The notes under the pieces are model-generated. The model made no database searches. It was not told the origin of the DNA and saw only the letters and a program-made list of their open reading frames with translations. This document shows, piece after piece, positions 34,190-44,293 of a stretch of DNA of 64,000 nt. The position numbers and the translations under genes were made by a program. Numbering within the stretch: position 1 is the stretch's first letter; each line of letters starts with the position of its first letter. Origin of the DNA: Diaporthe sp. PMI_573 (Eukaryota; Ascomycota; Sordariomycetes; Diaporthales; Diaporthaceae); NCBI GenBank assembly GCA_021399435.1, contig JAJTUP010000127.1:1-64000 (forward strand), read 5' to 3'.

Positions 34190-34800
34190 GTGCAAAAACT
34201 CTATAAACCAATTAAACCAAAACATGTTGCCATTCTAAAGCTTATAAGCAATCCGTCCCGTAACGTCTTCCGGGGGCTGGTTTAAGTAAGGGCCCATAGC
34301 TGTAAGACATTTGCGAAAGCCTAGAAATCTACAGTCAAGAAATTTAAGCCTCTTCTGCTTAGTCCTAAAGAGGCCAGGAACCTTGATATCTTGGTCAAAC
34401 AACTTATAAGTTGCGTTAACTATGTATATACACTAAAGCAGTATAGGCGATTCTTTATGGCTATCCCAGAATGATAAACCCAAGCAGTTTTGAAAATTTT
34501 GTTGGAATGCCTTAAAGCGTGGGTGTTTGGAGTGGAAAGGTTAAGCAAAGAGCATGAGAAATTTGATAATGCAAATCAATGAGGCCCGGAGAGCAGAGTC
34601 CGGTTTTATCAGAGCCCAACTTGCAATAAGAGCCTTTTTCTACTTCTTGGAGCTTGACGGTGTGCACATTTCCTTGACCGGCTGGATAAACAACGAGCAG
34701 CTACCCAGTAGGCCAGGAAAGGACCATCCTCAATCATCGAACAGCAGGGCCATCCCAGTAGCTAGGAGCTGGTCTTGGACCCCCTTCCATGCGTTGTAAA
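34190..34800 (-). repeat. Copy B of the diverged duplication
   Basis: Parallels copy A in order: a block at 34200-34330, then 34660-34790. The minus-strand translation contains GLSFWDSHKESPILL and DCRFLGFRKCLTAMGPYL, alignable to GSPFWQDYKEAP and GDVRRCLDAMDPYL in copy A, so the shared signal is at protein level. Confidence 0.55.
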
Positions 34801-34904
34801 TTCAACGACAATAGCGGATCATGAGGCAACATAAGTATCACACCTGGAACAGGCAGTAACTCCCGAGCACACCGGCCGGCCATTAGACCAGCCGTGTGCT
34901 GAGC

Positions 34905-35085
34905 GACGATGTGACAATGCAGCTAGGGCACCCATAGGGTCGACTACCAAAGCAAGGCATGAACACAAGCTCATCGTGCTACTTGTGTGCTTGCGGCGGG
35001 CGATGGATGATGTAGCTGGGCCGCTCACGGGGGTCGACTACTGAATCAAGGCATGAACGCAAGTTTACGCCAGAGGGTGAGGTAT
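34905..35085 (+). repeat. Two-copy tandem repeat, ~94-bp period
   Basis: GGGTCGACTACCAAAGCAAG at 34937 recurs as GGGTCGACTACTGAATCAAG at 35031, each followed by GCATGAACRCAAG and preceded by a GATGTRG-like block. Nothing in it appears coding. Confidence 0.7.
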
Positions 35086-36822
35086 TCACAGGGGCATACA
35101 AGCAAGGCTACACTAAACGCCTTATAATAGGTGGGCCTGGTGTCTCCCGGGTGGGTGTGGGTTGTATAATAGGGTCAGCCTGTATTGTATAACGCCTTTG
35201 TGATCCTACCTTAAGAGGCTATTATATCTTTGTTGGTAATTTAGCTATATACCTAAGTGTAGAAATAGTATATCTAGATTTATTACTCTAGCTAATATTA
35301 AGGATATACTAGAGACTAAGTAGTATAGACTGTAAGTATGTTCCAGTACCTTAGTATAAGACTCTCTATATAAAGACAAGCAAGTATATAGCGGCGGGAT
35401 TCTAGGTTTGTATAAAGCTGCAGTATTGCTACTAGTGGAAGTTGGTATATCTTCTCTGTAGGGCAGGAAAGCTTTATTTATAACTGCTGGTGGACTGGTT
35501 GTTACTTAGAGGGTAAATGTATAATGCGTCCTTGACGATTTTGTGTAGGTTTATTTATAATATATAGAAAATTACACTCTAGGGAGATATTAAAAAGAAA
35601 TAAAAGAAATAAACAATAAAGAAACTGGATCTACTTGGCCGTTAGCCGTGAGACCGCAACTGTTGGGCCTGCTGCGCCCCTAATAATGAGGAGAAGCTGC
35701 CCAACCAACATACAAGCTCTATGCGCAAAGGCTGTGGGATCGTGAAGGCACTGTCTGACCATAAGGTAAGATCGCCGTAAAGGAGGGGCGTCTGTATAGT
35801 ATCGGAGGCCTTAGTCTGACTAGGCGGGCATTGCCAGCACTGGACGGGCGGGTTGGACGGGCGTTGCAATATACGGTAGGGAAACAGTAGTCAGGCCCCG
35901 GAGGCCGGGCTTGGCGCGGCCGGCCGTCCTCCGTGGCCACGGGGGGTGGGGAGGCCAAAACGGCGACGATAGCTAATCCAGCAATTACTGGATTAGTAGT
36001 TGGGTCGGTGACGACCAGCGAATACCCGGTGCTGTATGTTTTTGTCATTTTTGTGGGATCTGGCAGTGGAGCCCTGGTGGAGCTTTTCACAGAGCCTTGC
36101 AAGGCTGTCTGTGTGCAGCAGCTGTGCTGGATGTCATGCAAACAAAGTGGCCTGCGTAGGATGAAAAACTTCTATGCACAATTTTCTTCTTTTGATTTAG
36201 CTAGGTCTTGGTAGGTCTTGAAAATGTCGGTTGAAAGGGCACAGCGTAGGATGGGGTATGACCACCACGCCGTTCGTGTCTCAAGAATGTGCGTAAGGCA
36301 GTCCCAGATTACTGAGCTGATACTGGCGAGGATCCTCTCTATAGGAATTTTGTCATAATTTGAGCTCCAGAGATATTTGAGATGGGCCATCTGGTTATTA
36401 CAGAGATCAGTGTTTGTATCAACAAACCTGTTGCGTGGCGATCTCGAGAGAGAGAAGTCGTTCGAGGACGTCCAAGAAATTCCTCAAATAGGCTAGGCGT
36501 GGGCATGCGGCTCTCGACGAACGGATTTCCTGATGAGGAGTTGGGGAAAGGAGTGGGCCTCGGATATTGGAGAAGCAGCAGGGATCTGGCCGGCTCCTCA
36601 GCGTTTGCCATCTGTAAATCTGGGGAATTGTGCCGAGGCACGTTCTGACGTCCCCGCGTCCTGAGGCCGTAGGAGCTCTCGGATGCAACGACCACAACGC
36701 ATATAGCCTACTCCCGTCATAGGTAAAGGGGAGTAAATCAGCGGAGCCCATATCTGTCGCTCACCCGAGTGCGAAACATTCAAACATTGTTTTCATCATC
36801 GCACACCAAGCAGGGTCTGGAA

Positions 36823-36823
<1 letters not shown>

Positions 36824-36857
<34 letters not shown>
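36824..36857 (+). repeat. (CA)17 microsatellite in a 5' leader
   Basis: Uninterrupted CA dinucleotides for 34 bases, about 65 bases upstream of the thiolase ATG and thus probably within its promoter or 5' UTR. Length polymorphism between strains is likely. Confidence 0.9.
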
Positions 36858-36858
<1 letters not shown>

Positions 36859-36921
36859 GCTTCACCGTTTCTCCCAATATCGACATCAATCAACTCAGTC
36901 CCAGCCGTCGCAACATCCCTA

Positions 36922-38353
36922 ATGGCCCCAAAACAGAAGCAGCCATGCTACGTCCTCGGCGTGGGCATGACCAAGTTCATCAAGCCCCGCGGTAAGGTGG
37001 ACTACACCGAGCTCGGGTTTGAGGCTGGCGTCAAGGCCATGCTGGACGCAAAGATCAACTACGACGACGTCGAGCAGGGCATCGCCTGCTACTGCTACGG
37101 GGACTCGACATGTGGCCAGAGGGTCTTCTACCAGTTCGGCATGACTCAGATCCCCATCATCAACGTAAACAACAACTGCTCCACAGGGTCCACCGGTCTG
37201 GCCATTGGGAGGCAGTACGTCTCGAGCGGCGCCGCCGACTGCGTGCTGGTGGTCGGCTTCGAGAAGATGATGCCAGGGAGCCTGCAGACTTTCTTCAACG
37301 ACCGCGAGAATCCTACGGGTACCTCGGGCCTAATGATGGCAGAGACCCGGGGCTTCACAAACGCCCCAGGTGCTGCCCAAATGTTTGGCAACGCTGGCCG
37401 TGAATACATGGAGAGGTCAGCTTGCCCCCAGCGCTCTACAAACGACCCATCAACTAACCCTAACAAACAGATACGGTGCCAAGGCAGAGGACTTTGCTGA
37501 GATCGGCCGCATCAACCACGCCCACAGTGTGAACAACCCATACTCACAGTTCCAAGACGTCTACACGCGCGAGCAGATCGAGAAGGCCCCGATGATCTTC
37601 GAGCCCCTAACCAAGCTGCAGTGCTGCCCGACCTCCGACGGCGGCGCGGCAGCGGTGCTCGTCTCGCAGGCCTTCCTGGACGCCCGGCCCCACCTCAAGG
37701 AGCAGGCCGTCCAGATCGCGGGCCAGTGCCTCGCCACGGACGCGCCGTCGCTCTTCTCCAGGAGCGCCATCGACCTGATGGGCCGCGAGATGACGGAGCA
37801 CGCGGCGCGCACCGCCATGGCCGAGGCGGGCGTCAAGCCCTCCGACTTTAGCGTGTGCGAGCTGCACGACTGCTTCAGCGCCAACGAGATGATCACCATC
37901 GACTTTCTGGGCCTCTCGGAGCCGGGCAAGGCGCACGAGCTCGTCCGCTCCGGGGGGATCACCTACGGCGGCAAGATCGTGATCAACCCCTCGGGCGGGC
38001 TCATCTCAAAGGGCCACCCACTTGGCGCCACGGGCATCGCGCAGTGCGCCGAGCTCGTCTGGCACCTGCGCGGCTGGGCAAACAACCGCGCCGTCGCAGG
38101 CACCAAGTACTGCCTGCAGCACAACCTCGGCCTCGGCGGCGCGGCCGTCGTCACTGTTTACAAACGGGCTGATGGGAAGGAGGCCCCCAAGGTGGATGAT
38201 GCTACAGTGGGCAAGGTGACCGGCCTCGGGTACAATCCTGCCACCCAAGCAAAGGGGTTCACGGCTGCACAGGCGAAGGCGGTGAGGAGCAAGGACCGGT
38301 CGAGCGACTGGGCCCTGCAGGATACGGAGAAAAAGGTGGAGGCTAGGTTCTAA
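36922..38353 (+). CDS. SCP-x type thiolase (sterol carrier protein 2 thiolase)
   Basis: Two exons (36922-37415 and 37471-38353; intron 55 bp with CTAACCCTAAC before CAG) encode 458 aa. The protein belongs to the thiolase superfamily in its SCP-x/sterol carrier branch. It has the nucleophile Cys in NNNCSTGSTGLAIG, the catalytic His in CELHDCFSANEM, the thiolase signature INPSGGLISKGHPLGATGIAQ, and the C-terminal QHNLGLGGAAVVTVYK. It should cleave 3-ketoacyl-CoA with CoA in peroxisomal beta-oxidation. No SCP2 lipid-binding domain follows: the protein ends shortly after the thiolase fold in EKKVEARF. A C-terminal PTS1 tripeptide is not evident, so targeting is uncertain. The ATG at 36922 (MAPKQKQPCYVLGVGMTKF) is preferred over an upstream in-frame ATG at 36769 that would translate the CA repeat. 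Confidence 0.93.
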
Positions 38354-39564
38354 GGGGTTTATCTGTACTGTCCGCATCGTGTAGTCACGAGAGATTGTCC
38401 CGTAGGAATAACTCAATTACAAACAAGCAAGTCTTTGACAAACAAATTTGCTGAGCTCAATTCCATGGCCAGGCCCAAGCTCCTGGCATATAAACGAGCG
38501 CCTTCCGCCCCAGTGGGCCCCTTGCGTCCCAAATCCAGCAGATTCCGTCCCAAAATTCAACGCCTCCCGTCCCGCCTCCCGTCTCAAGGTCCAGCAACTT
38601 TCGTCCAAAATTGAGTACCTCCCGTCCCAAAGGTGGCCCAGGATGTCGGTGCTGGCTCCAAGGAGGGCAGATTCTTCGTGCTCGCGTAGATATAAAGACC
38701 TCACATCTCCAACAGCCAAATGCCTTGTGGTCAATGAAAGTGGGCAAATTCTATGAGACAAACAAGCTCCTGTCTATGTTCCTCTGTCCCACTCCAATTA
38801 CATAGCCACAGGCAGCTTCGTTCGCCCATGTCTGCAGCCCGAAGACAACTTGCTGGCAGACTCGTACACATAACACATCAAATCGTCAGAGATAGACGTG
38901 CAATTCTAATACACACTGTGTACTCTTCGTTCACTAGATAGCAATGAAAGAAAGTTGCAATTTGATGTAGTGTTGTCCAAGTCACTCTCGAGTGAATTGT
39001 TGCAGGTCACAGGACACAAGGCCATCTCAACACGTACATGGTCTGAACGCCCTGGCTGAACGCCCCACTGTACGGTCTGGAGGTATGAACACGGTTTGAA
39101 AGAGAAAACAAAAGTTACCAGTCTAGTCAGATTGGAATTGTTTGGACGGAATCAGGCGGAATGGGGCGGAATGGGGCAGAAATTTATTTTCAAGGGCTGC
39201 CTTTGGACTTCCTTCCCTGCTTCCTCTATCCCTGAAGCAGCAATCCCTCTTCTTGACCACTTTTGCATCTAGCAAAGCCTCTTGATGGATTTTGTCGGTT
39301 GACCTAGCCCTCAACTACAGAACCTCTGAGCTTGGTGAGTGCCCAAGACATTTATTGCTTCCAACTGTGCAAGCTAATGGACGAGGCCATCATCGTTGCC
39401 TGGGCTTGACTGACTTTCACACCTCCTCAGCGCCCAAAACACTCTGCCCCTTCCTGACTTCATCTTTCCTCGCCTCCAGTCCAGCGTAACCCATACAGCA
39501 ACAACGACACCACCACTGGTACCCAGCCCAAGTAAAAGAACACTCAAAGGAAAGAAGTTCCATC
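38354..39564. other. Intergenic, with a short direct repeat and shared upstream motif
   Basis: No gene seen. A two-copy direct repeat lies at 38535-38630. CTGAACGCCC occurs twice at 39043-39068; the same motif recurs ahead of the second DUF7587 gene, about as far from its ATG. Confidence 0.5.
38535..38630 (+). repeat. Two-copy direct repeat, 56-bp period
   Basis: CCAGCAGATTCCGTCCCAAA at 38535 is echoed by CCAGCAACTTTCGTCCAAAA at 38591, each followed by a CCTCCCGTCCC block. Probably a small tandem duplication. Confidence 0.6.
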
Positions 39565-40915
39565 ATGTCTGGGTCAGAAGATGTGGAAATGGTGGATGTC
39601 GAAGTGCAATTCGACCACATGGGACCCTCGTCTACCGATGGACCAGCCTCACCGTCGTCTACCGGTGCCACGGCCGGTACGAGCGACGGTTATGGAAGCC
39701 CGGCCTCGCCATCATCAAACGCTACGACTACTGGCACGAGCGACGATGATTATGAACTTCCAATTCCAATAGCAGCATGCCTCAGGGTGATGTCTGGAAG
39801 GCTGGCCATGGGCGAAGACTTTTACCTTCTCATCCCAGACGCTGGTTTTACGCTCTCTCGATTCAGAGGCCATCCAGCACATCCACCTCGCGTCTTGTCT
39901 AAGGCGAAGACACCGGAACAGCTGGAGGAGGCGAGGAGATTCTTGTACAGTAAGCATTTTCTGAAGCAAGCCTTTTTGAACGCCAAGACAATACTCCAGC
40001 TTCTAATTAGCAACGTTTCTGACTGTTTACTTATCCGAAGGCACTGCGAGCGCGATTCCGAGGTTCTTGTTCAGAGGCTTCAACTTGAAGTCCGGCGGAG
40101 GCCATCATCGGAGACTGAACTCGCGGAAAGGCATCGTGCCGCATGCTTTCCTGAAAGGCGTTAAACCCACGAGCATGTGGAGGATTCGTAAACTCTACCG
40201 GAACCTCACACTGCACCTGAAATACGTCCCTTTCAAATACACAAACTTCAGCTCTTGGAGCCAGATGCTCATCTTAGCACTGGACTTTGCCACAAACTAC
40301 GACCTCTCCTCGACCATCGCCGTGCTCGACACTCAAGGCATGGTGGGCCGCATCTGGCACAGCACTGACTTGCGTGCCTCGGGATTGTGCAGATATCAGA
40401 GCACGCAAGAATACCTCATCTACGGACCGATCAGTGGGCCCAAGTACCACTGCGTCTCAGTAGATGACCTGATGAGCATTCCAGGGGCTAGAGATGTTCT
40501 CTGTCCGGTCGTAACGCCACCATTCAAAGAGGCGGTCGACGGTGCCCGGGAAGTCGCCAAGACCCTCCAGCCACAAAACGCCAGCTTGGACAAGATCTTG
40601 ATCATCACAGCAAGGCTCGTCGGGTTTCAAATTGCCGAGACCGTGGCGGAGCCAATGCCCAAATACTTCACCTATGCTGACATTGACAAGTTCCTCTACT
40701 ACATCAGGGATGATCTGCAGGTTTTGGCCACACGCGACGACGTCAGGCACATCTCCCTGGCTGTACCGGGCATGAGCACGTCTCACTCGCGAGCCCTGGT
40801 ATACGAGGTACAGATGCAAATGGCTGCCGAGAACGCCATGCACACCATGGGCTGGATGTGGAGAGCTGGTTTGGCAAGGGCACTGAGGAGTCCGAGTGAA
40901 CCGACTGAGGTATGA
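39565..40915 (+). CDS. DUF7587-like protein, tandem copy 1
   Basis: Exons 39565-39949 and 40041-40915 (intron 91 bp, GTAAGC...GAAG) give 419 aa. The first ~65 residues are a low-complexity Ser/Thr/Gly/Pro tail with two similar blocks (SPSSTGATAGTSDGYG and SPSSNATTTGTSDDDY). The conserved domain opens FLFRGFNLKSGGG and runs through RKGIVPHAFLKGVKPTSMWRI, FSSWSQMLILALDFA, IAVLDTQGM and EYLIYGPISGPKYHCVSVDDL. This block order matches fungal DUF7587 (domain beginning LFRG, with the IVPH and SSW motifs). Its biochemical role is unknown. No signal peptide or membrane segment is visible. The intron falls at the same point, just before LFRGF, as in the neighbouring paralogue. Confidence 0.85.
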
Positions 40916-41653
40916 TCTTCGGGATCCTACCCACGAAGATGACGGGAAATGGGAGTGGAGCTGCTTATCATATGGAAATTGGAGTCTCTGTTGCGGCGAG
41001 AGGGAGGTACTGCCAAGGCATTCCTAGATTGGAACTCTACATGAGGAGAGAATAGCCCGTCAACAGCACCTCCATTGAATACACAATTGTACCATCATAT
41101 TGTACTATCGTCCTGATCTCATTGCTGTTGTTACGGTTGACTGCCGTTCATTAGAAGTTGTCCGTAGTCTGAACGCCCCCCCTCCGTGATCTGAACGTCG
41201 CATCGCGATCTGGAAGTGAGAACTCCTGCATTGATTGGTATAATCAGATCTGCATTGTGTGAAGATTTGAATACAATCAGGTAGTATGGGTGAGGAATTT
41301 GTACCAAGTGAATTTTCTTTTAAAGACATGAACGACCTGCCTTTGACTCCTTTTCACTCAGACGAGACTTCCCTATGGACTCTACCAATCCATTTTGACA
41401 CTCTACGGCTGGATAACTCAAGCTTTTTGAGTGCCCTGGACACCTCACTCATTCCACTCTGCAAATGCAAAGCTCTAATCAAAGAAAGAGGTCATCTTCA
41501 TCGCATCTTTTTCTCACCAACTCTCACGTTCCTCAGTATCAAAGACACTCCGCTCCCTTTTGACATTATCATTTCTCGCCCACTCTCCACTGCCCAAACG
41601 GTACACAAGTCGACCATCGAACGTCTGCCACACCGATCACGGAAGAAGAGCCC
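40916..41653. other. Spacer between the DUF7587 paralogues
   Basis: Probably terminator of copy 1 and promoter of copy 2. TCTGAACGCCCC at ~41167 matches motifs upstream of copy 1. A small open frame at 41286-41657 has no recognisable family and likely lies in the leader. Confidence 0.5.
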
Positions 41654-42898
41654 ATGATGTCGTCTAGCCAGGATGCGGACAACTCCATGGCTGTGGTCAA
41701 ATATGAGCAACCACGTGGCCCAGTTCACTGCCGACAGATGTTCGGCAAGCTGGTCGCCGTCTTGGGTGGGATGCTGTTCTATCCATTCAGTCTGTTGAAG
41801 AAATTTACACAATTCGCACACTATGACCATACGCTCCCTGACAGGTCTCTTTCTCCAGATGAGGAAGAATGGTATATGAACGACAACGCCAGGAAGTTCC
41901 TCATTTGTAAGTACAGCCATATCTTATCATGCTTAAATACAGGGCCCGCGCTAAACAAATTCTATTCTAAAGACGCCAAAAGCTTCACACCAAGGTTACT
42001 TTTCAGGGGATTTACCCCCGATTCAGGAGGAGGGAATAACATGCTGAATGGACCACACGGGGTGATACCACACGGGTTCCTAAATGGCAAAAAACCGACG
42101 AGCATGTGGAATATTCGCGGCCTCTTCGACATGATTTGCGATCACCTGGACGAGGACCCAGACGTCATTTCGGATTTCAGCTCTTGGACACAAATGTGGA
42201 GCACGGCTCTTGGGTTCTCGGGATACCCACACGACGGTGAAGGAATGATTGCGGTACTCGACACCACCTCCGTGGAAGAGCACGTCTGGCACACAGTGGA
42301 CCTCGTTCGCGCAGACATGGCAGTGGACGAGTACGACGACGAGTACCTGATCTACGGCCCCATCACAGGACCAAAGTACCACTGCGTCTCGCCCCGGGAT
42401 CTCTACAGAATGACCAGGATCAGGGACCTCCTCCAAGACACCCCGTTTGTGTTCGGTGAAGACCCGGGCTCTTGTGCCATCGAGCGCGGCGCGGTCCAGG
42501 CTGCCATGGAGGTCGCTGCTTTCCTGCAACCTCGCGGCGCCAGTGTCGAGAACCTCGCGGTTCTGACAGCTCGATTCGTCAGCTACCGTGCTGACTTGAT
42601 CACCGACCCGGACCAGCATCAGTTCATGTCCTACGTCGACATGGACACTTATCTACACTACATGAGGGATTATATCCAATTTCTCGTCATGCACACTGAC
42701 GGAAAAATACGCCTCGTCGATGAGACGATGTTCAGCGACATGCGGTGCCTGGCATTCGAGGTCCAGCTCTTACAAGCTGTCCAGAAAGCCGTGCGTGTGA
42801 AGTCCGATGAAGTCAGAGCGACTATGTGGGAGATTTGCCGACTTCAGAGCATGGATGAGATTCGACCGGGAGACGTGATGGGCCAGGCCGAGAATTGA
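41654..42898 (+). CDS. DUF7587-like protein, tandem copy 2
   Basis: Exons 41654-41906 and 41973-42898 (intron 66 bp, GTAAGT...CTAAAC...AAAG) give 392 aa. The conserved domain has LLFRGFTPDSGGG, GVIPHGFLNGKKPTSMWNI, FSSWTQMWSTALGF, IAVLDTTS and EYLIYGPITGPKYHCVSPRDL, collinear with copy 1. The N-terminus differs: copy 1 is low-complexity, whereas copy 2 carries a hydrophobic patch (LVAVLGGMLFYPFSLL) at about residues 36-51 that might be a membrane segment. Both copies share orientation and intron position, so they are an old tandem duplication with diverged N-termini. A second Met directly follows the first (MMSSSQ), so the exact start is ambiguous by one codon. Function unknown. Confidence 0.85.
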   Translation: MMSSSQDADNSMAVVKYEQPRGPVHCRQMFGKLVAVLGGMLFYPFSLLKKFTQFAHYDHTLPDRSLSPDEEEWYMNDNARKFLICKYSHILSCLNTGPALNKFYSKDAKSFTPRLLFRGFTPDSGGGNNMLNGPHGVIPHGFLNGKKPTSMWNIRGLFDMICDHLDEDPDVISDFSSWTQMWSTALGFSGYPHDGEGMIAVLDTTSVEEHVWHTVDLVRADMAVDEYDDEYLIYGPITGPKYHCVSPRDLYRMTRIRDLLQDTPFVFGEDPGSCAIERGAVQAAMEVAAFLQPRGASVENLAVLTARFVSYRADLITDPDQHQFMSYVDMDTYLHYMRDYIQFLVMHTDGKIRLVDETMFSDMRCLAFEVQLLQAVQKAVRVKSDEVRATMWEICRLQSMDEIRPGDVMGQAEN

Positions 42899-43411
42899 TG
42901 ACGAAAATGACGAAGGGGCTTCGGCCACGACTTTTGTGTTGATCACAGCGGGCGAAAATGGTGGAGGGAGGACCTGGCGCAACACTGCACATGAATCTTC
43001 AGCGGCTGTCAACTGACGCCAGATACCAGCGAAATCCTTTGCGGGACTATCTCAAGTGCTCCATGAATGATGAATAGAGGAGACCAGCTTCGCGAACAAA
43101 CCGGGATGACATGAATCAACATCGTAATTGGCAGGTGATGGATGGCTCTTTTCCGTGTCTATCTGAAACGGCTCAAGATAATTCTCACCGTGATACAATG
43201 ATTCAAAGGAGATAATACTGACAAGTCCCTTACATATAGGATTGGATCTTGACTCTTGCTGGTCCTAGATATTGCTCCATCGGGAGTGAACTTTCCGTGT
43301 GCTTGAAAAGGTCATTCCAGCAAGCCGATTCGCAACTTCATCCGGCAACATGTCACGCTGAATCACCCACACATCTGACTAGAGGAATATATAACTGGGA
43401 TCAACAGCCAC
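42899..43411. other. Intergenic, no recognised gene
   Basis: Convergent 3' ends of the DUF7587 copy 2 and GST genes; nothing else seen. Confidence 0.5.
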
Positions 43412-44293
43412 TCAAAGCATTGCTTTCCACTCCGTTCGACCAGCCGGCTTCTCCAGCCCGAGGAAGTCCAGCACCACGCCCAGGTGATCCACCCCCCAAA
43501 ACCCCTCCTTCTCACCACGATCATTCTCACAAGCGAACCACGGCAGCCCAAACGCCCCATCCGCAAACGCGAGGTCCGTGTTCTCAGTGAGAATCGCCTT
43601 ACCATCGCTAGCCGTGAGCTCAGACACCTTGGCGAGGTCCTCCCACCCGGCGCTCTTGAGCACCTCAGCCACGACGTCCTTGTCGGCGACGTTGCGGTTC
43701 CCGATCCAGTAGGCGTTATACAGGGCGTCGAGGGCTTTGATTGTAGCTTGCTGCGCGGGCTTCGACGCTGACGGCGACGGGCCACCGTCGGGGCTGGCGA
43801 GGCGGCCGAGGGCGCAGATGGTCCGCATGACGTGGAGCGTGTTCGCTGGGAAGCCGTCGGGAACTTCATCCGTGATTGGAACGTTGAAGTACTTGGCCCA
43901 TACACGGCGCTCGTTGTTGATCCATTTGTCTTTATCTGCATAGTGCCGGCGTAGTCAGACGGGTGCATGTGAAACTCATATTTCCGGTGGACCCCGGCGG
44001 TCAAGCGTTGGGTCGCTCAGGGAGTAGTAGATATCAAACAACGGTGCCATGACGGTGTAAACGAACTCTTGATTTCGAGAGGAGCCCTGTTGCCGGTCTT
44101 CTTGAAGAGTCCTCCGAGAAAGATTGGTATGTAGGTGATCTCACAGCCCTTGAACACAGGGTCGTGCTGTGACATGCGTCAGTAGAGCTCTGCTGCACCA
44201 CTGGCCGGAAGCGGTCATTCAACATACCCTGAGAATGTAATACGCTATGTAAGCGAATGGGGAAACGACATCGACGTAGAGTGTGATCTTCAT
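43412..44293 (-). CDS. GSTK1: Glutathione S-transferase kappa (DsbA-like)
   Basis: Three exons (44293-44228, 44166-44067, 43935-43412; introns 61 and 131 bp) encode 229 aa. The start MKITLYVDVVSPFAYIAYYIL carries the S-P-x-x-Y active-site region of kappa-class GSTs and HCCA isomerases, with Ser near residue 11 activating glutathione. Next come YIPIFLGGLFKKTGN, NKDKWINNERRVWAKYFNVPI and FPANTLHVMRTICAL, then the helical insert and a thioredoxin-like end (GAFGLPWFACENDRGEKEGFWGVDHLGVV) with the conserved cis-Pro segment GLPWF. Kappa GSTs conjugate or reduce substrates in mitochondria or peroxisomes. No obvious targeting peptide precedes the first strand, and the protein ends WKAML without PTS1. 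Exons sum to 690 bases. The donor GTTCGT of intron 2 is unusual but supported by the frame. Confidence 0.92.

Larger units (their letters stand above)
31201..36921. other. Gene-poor repeat debris
   Basis: No gene I can support in 5.7 kb. It holds two ACTAGT-centred minisatellite tracts, a diverged duplication, a two-copy ~94-bp tandem repeat, an AT-rich RIP-like patch (~35180-35640) and a CA microsatellite, listed separately. A minus-strand frame at 35719-36141 (with KTYSTGYSLVVTDPTTNP) and another at 36172-36390 look partly coding, but I recognise neither; both may be transposon or gene remnants. Confidence 0.5.

Noticed and set aside
36339..36695. 118-codon minus-strand frame upstream of the thiolase gene
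   Set aside because: Protein-like at places but no recognised family, no convincing splice link to the frame at 36172-36390 (the only candidate intron would be ~40 bp with a poor donor).
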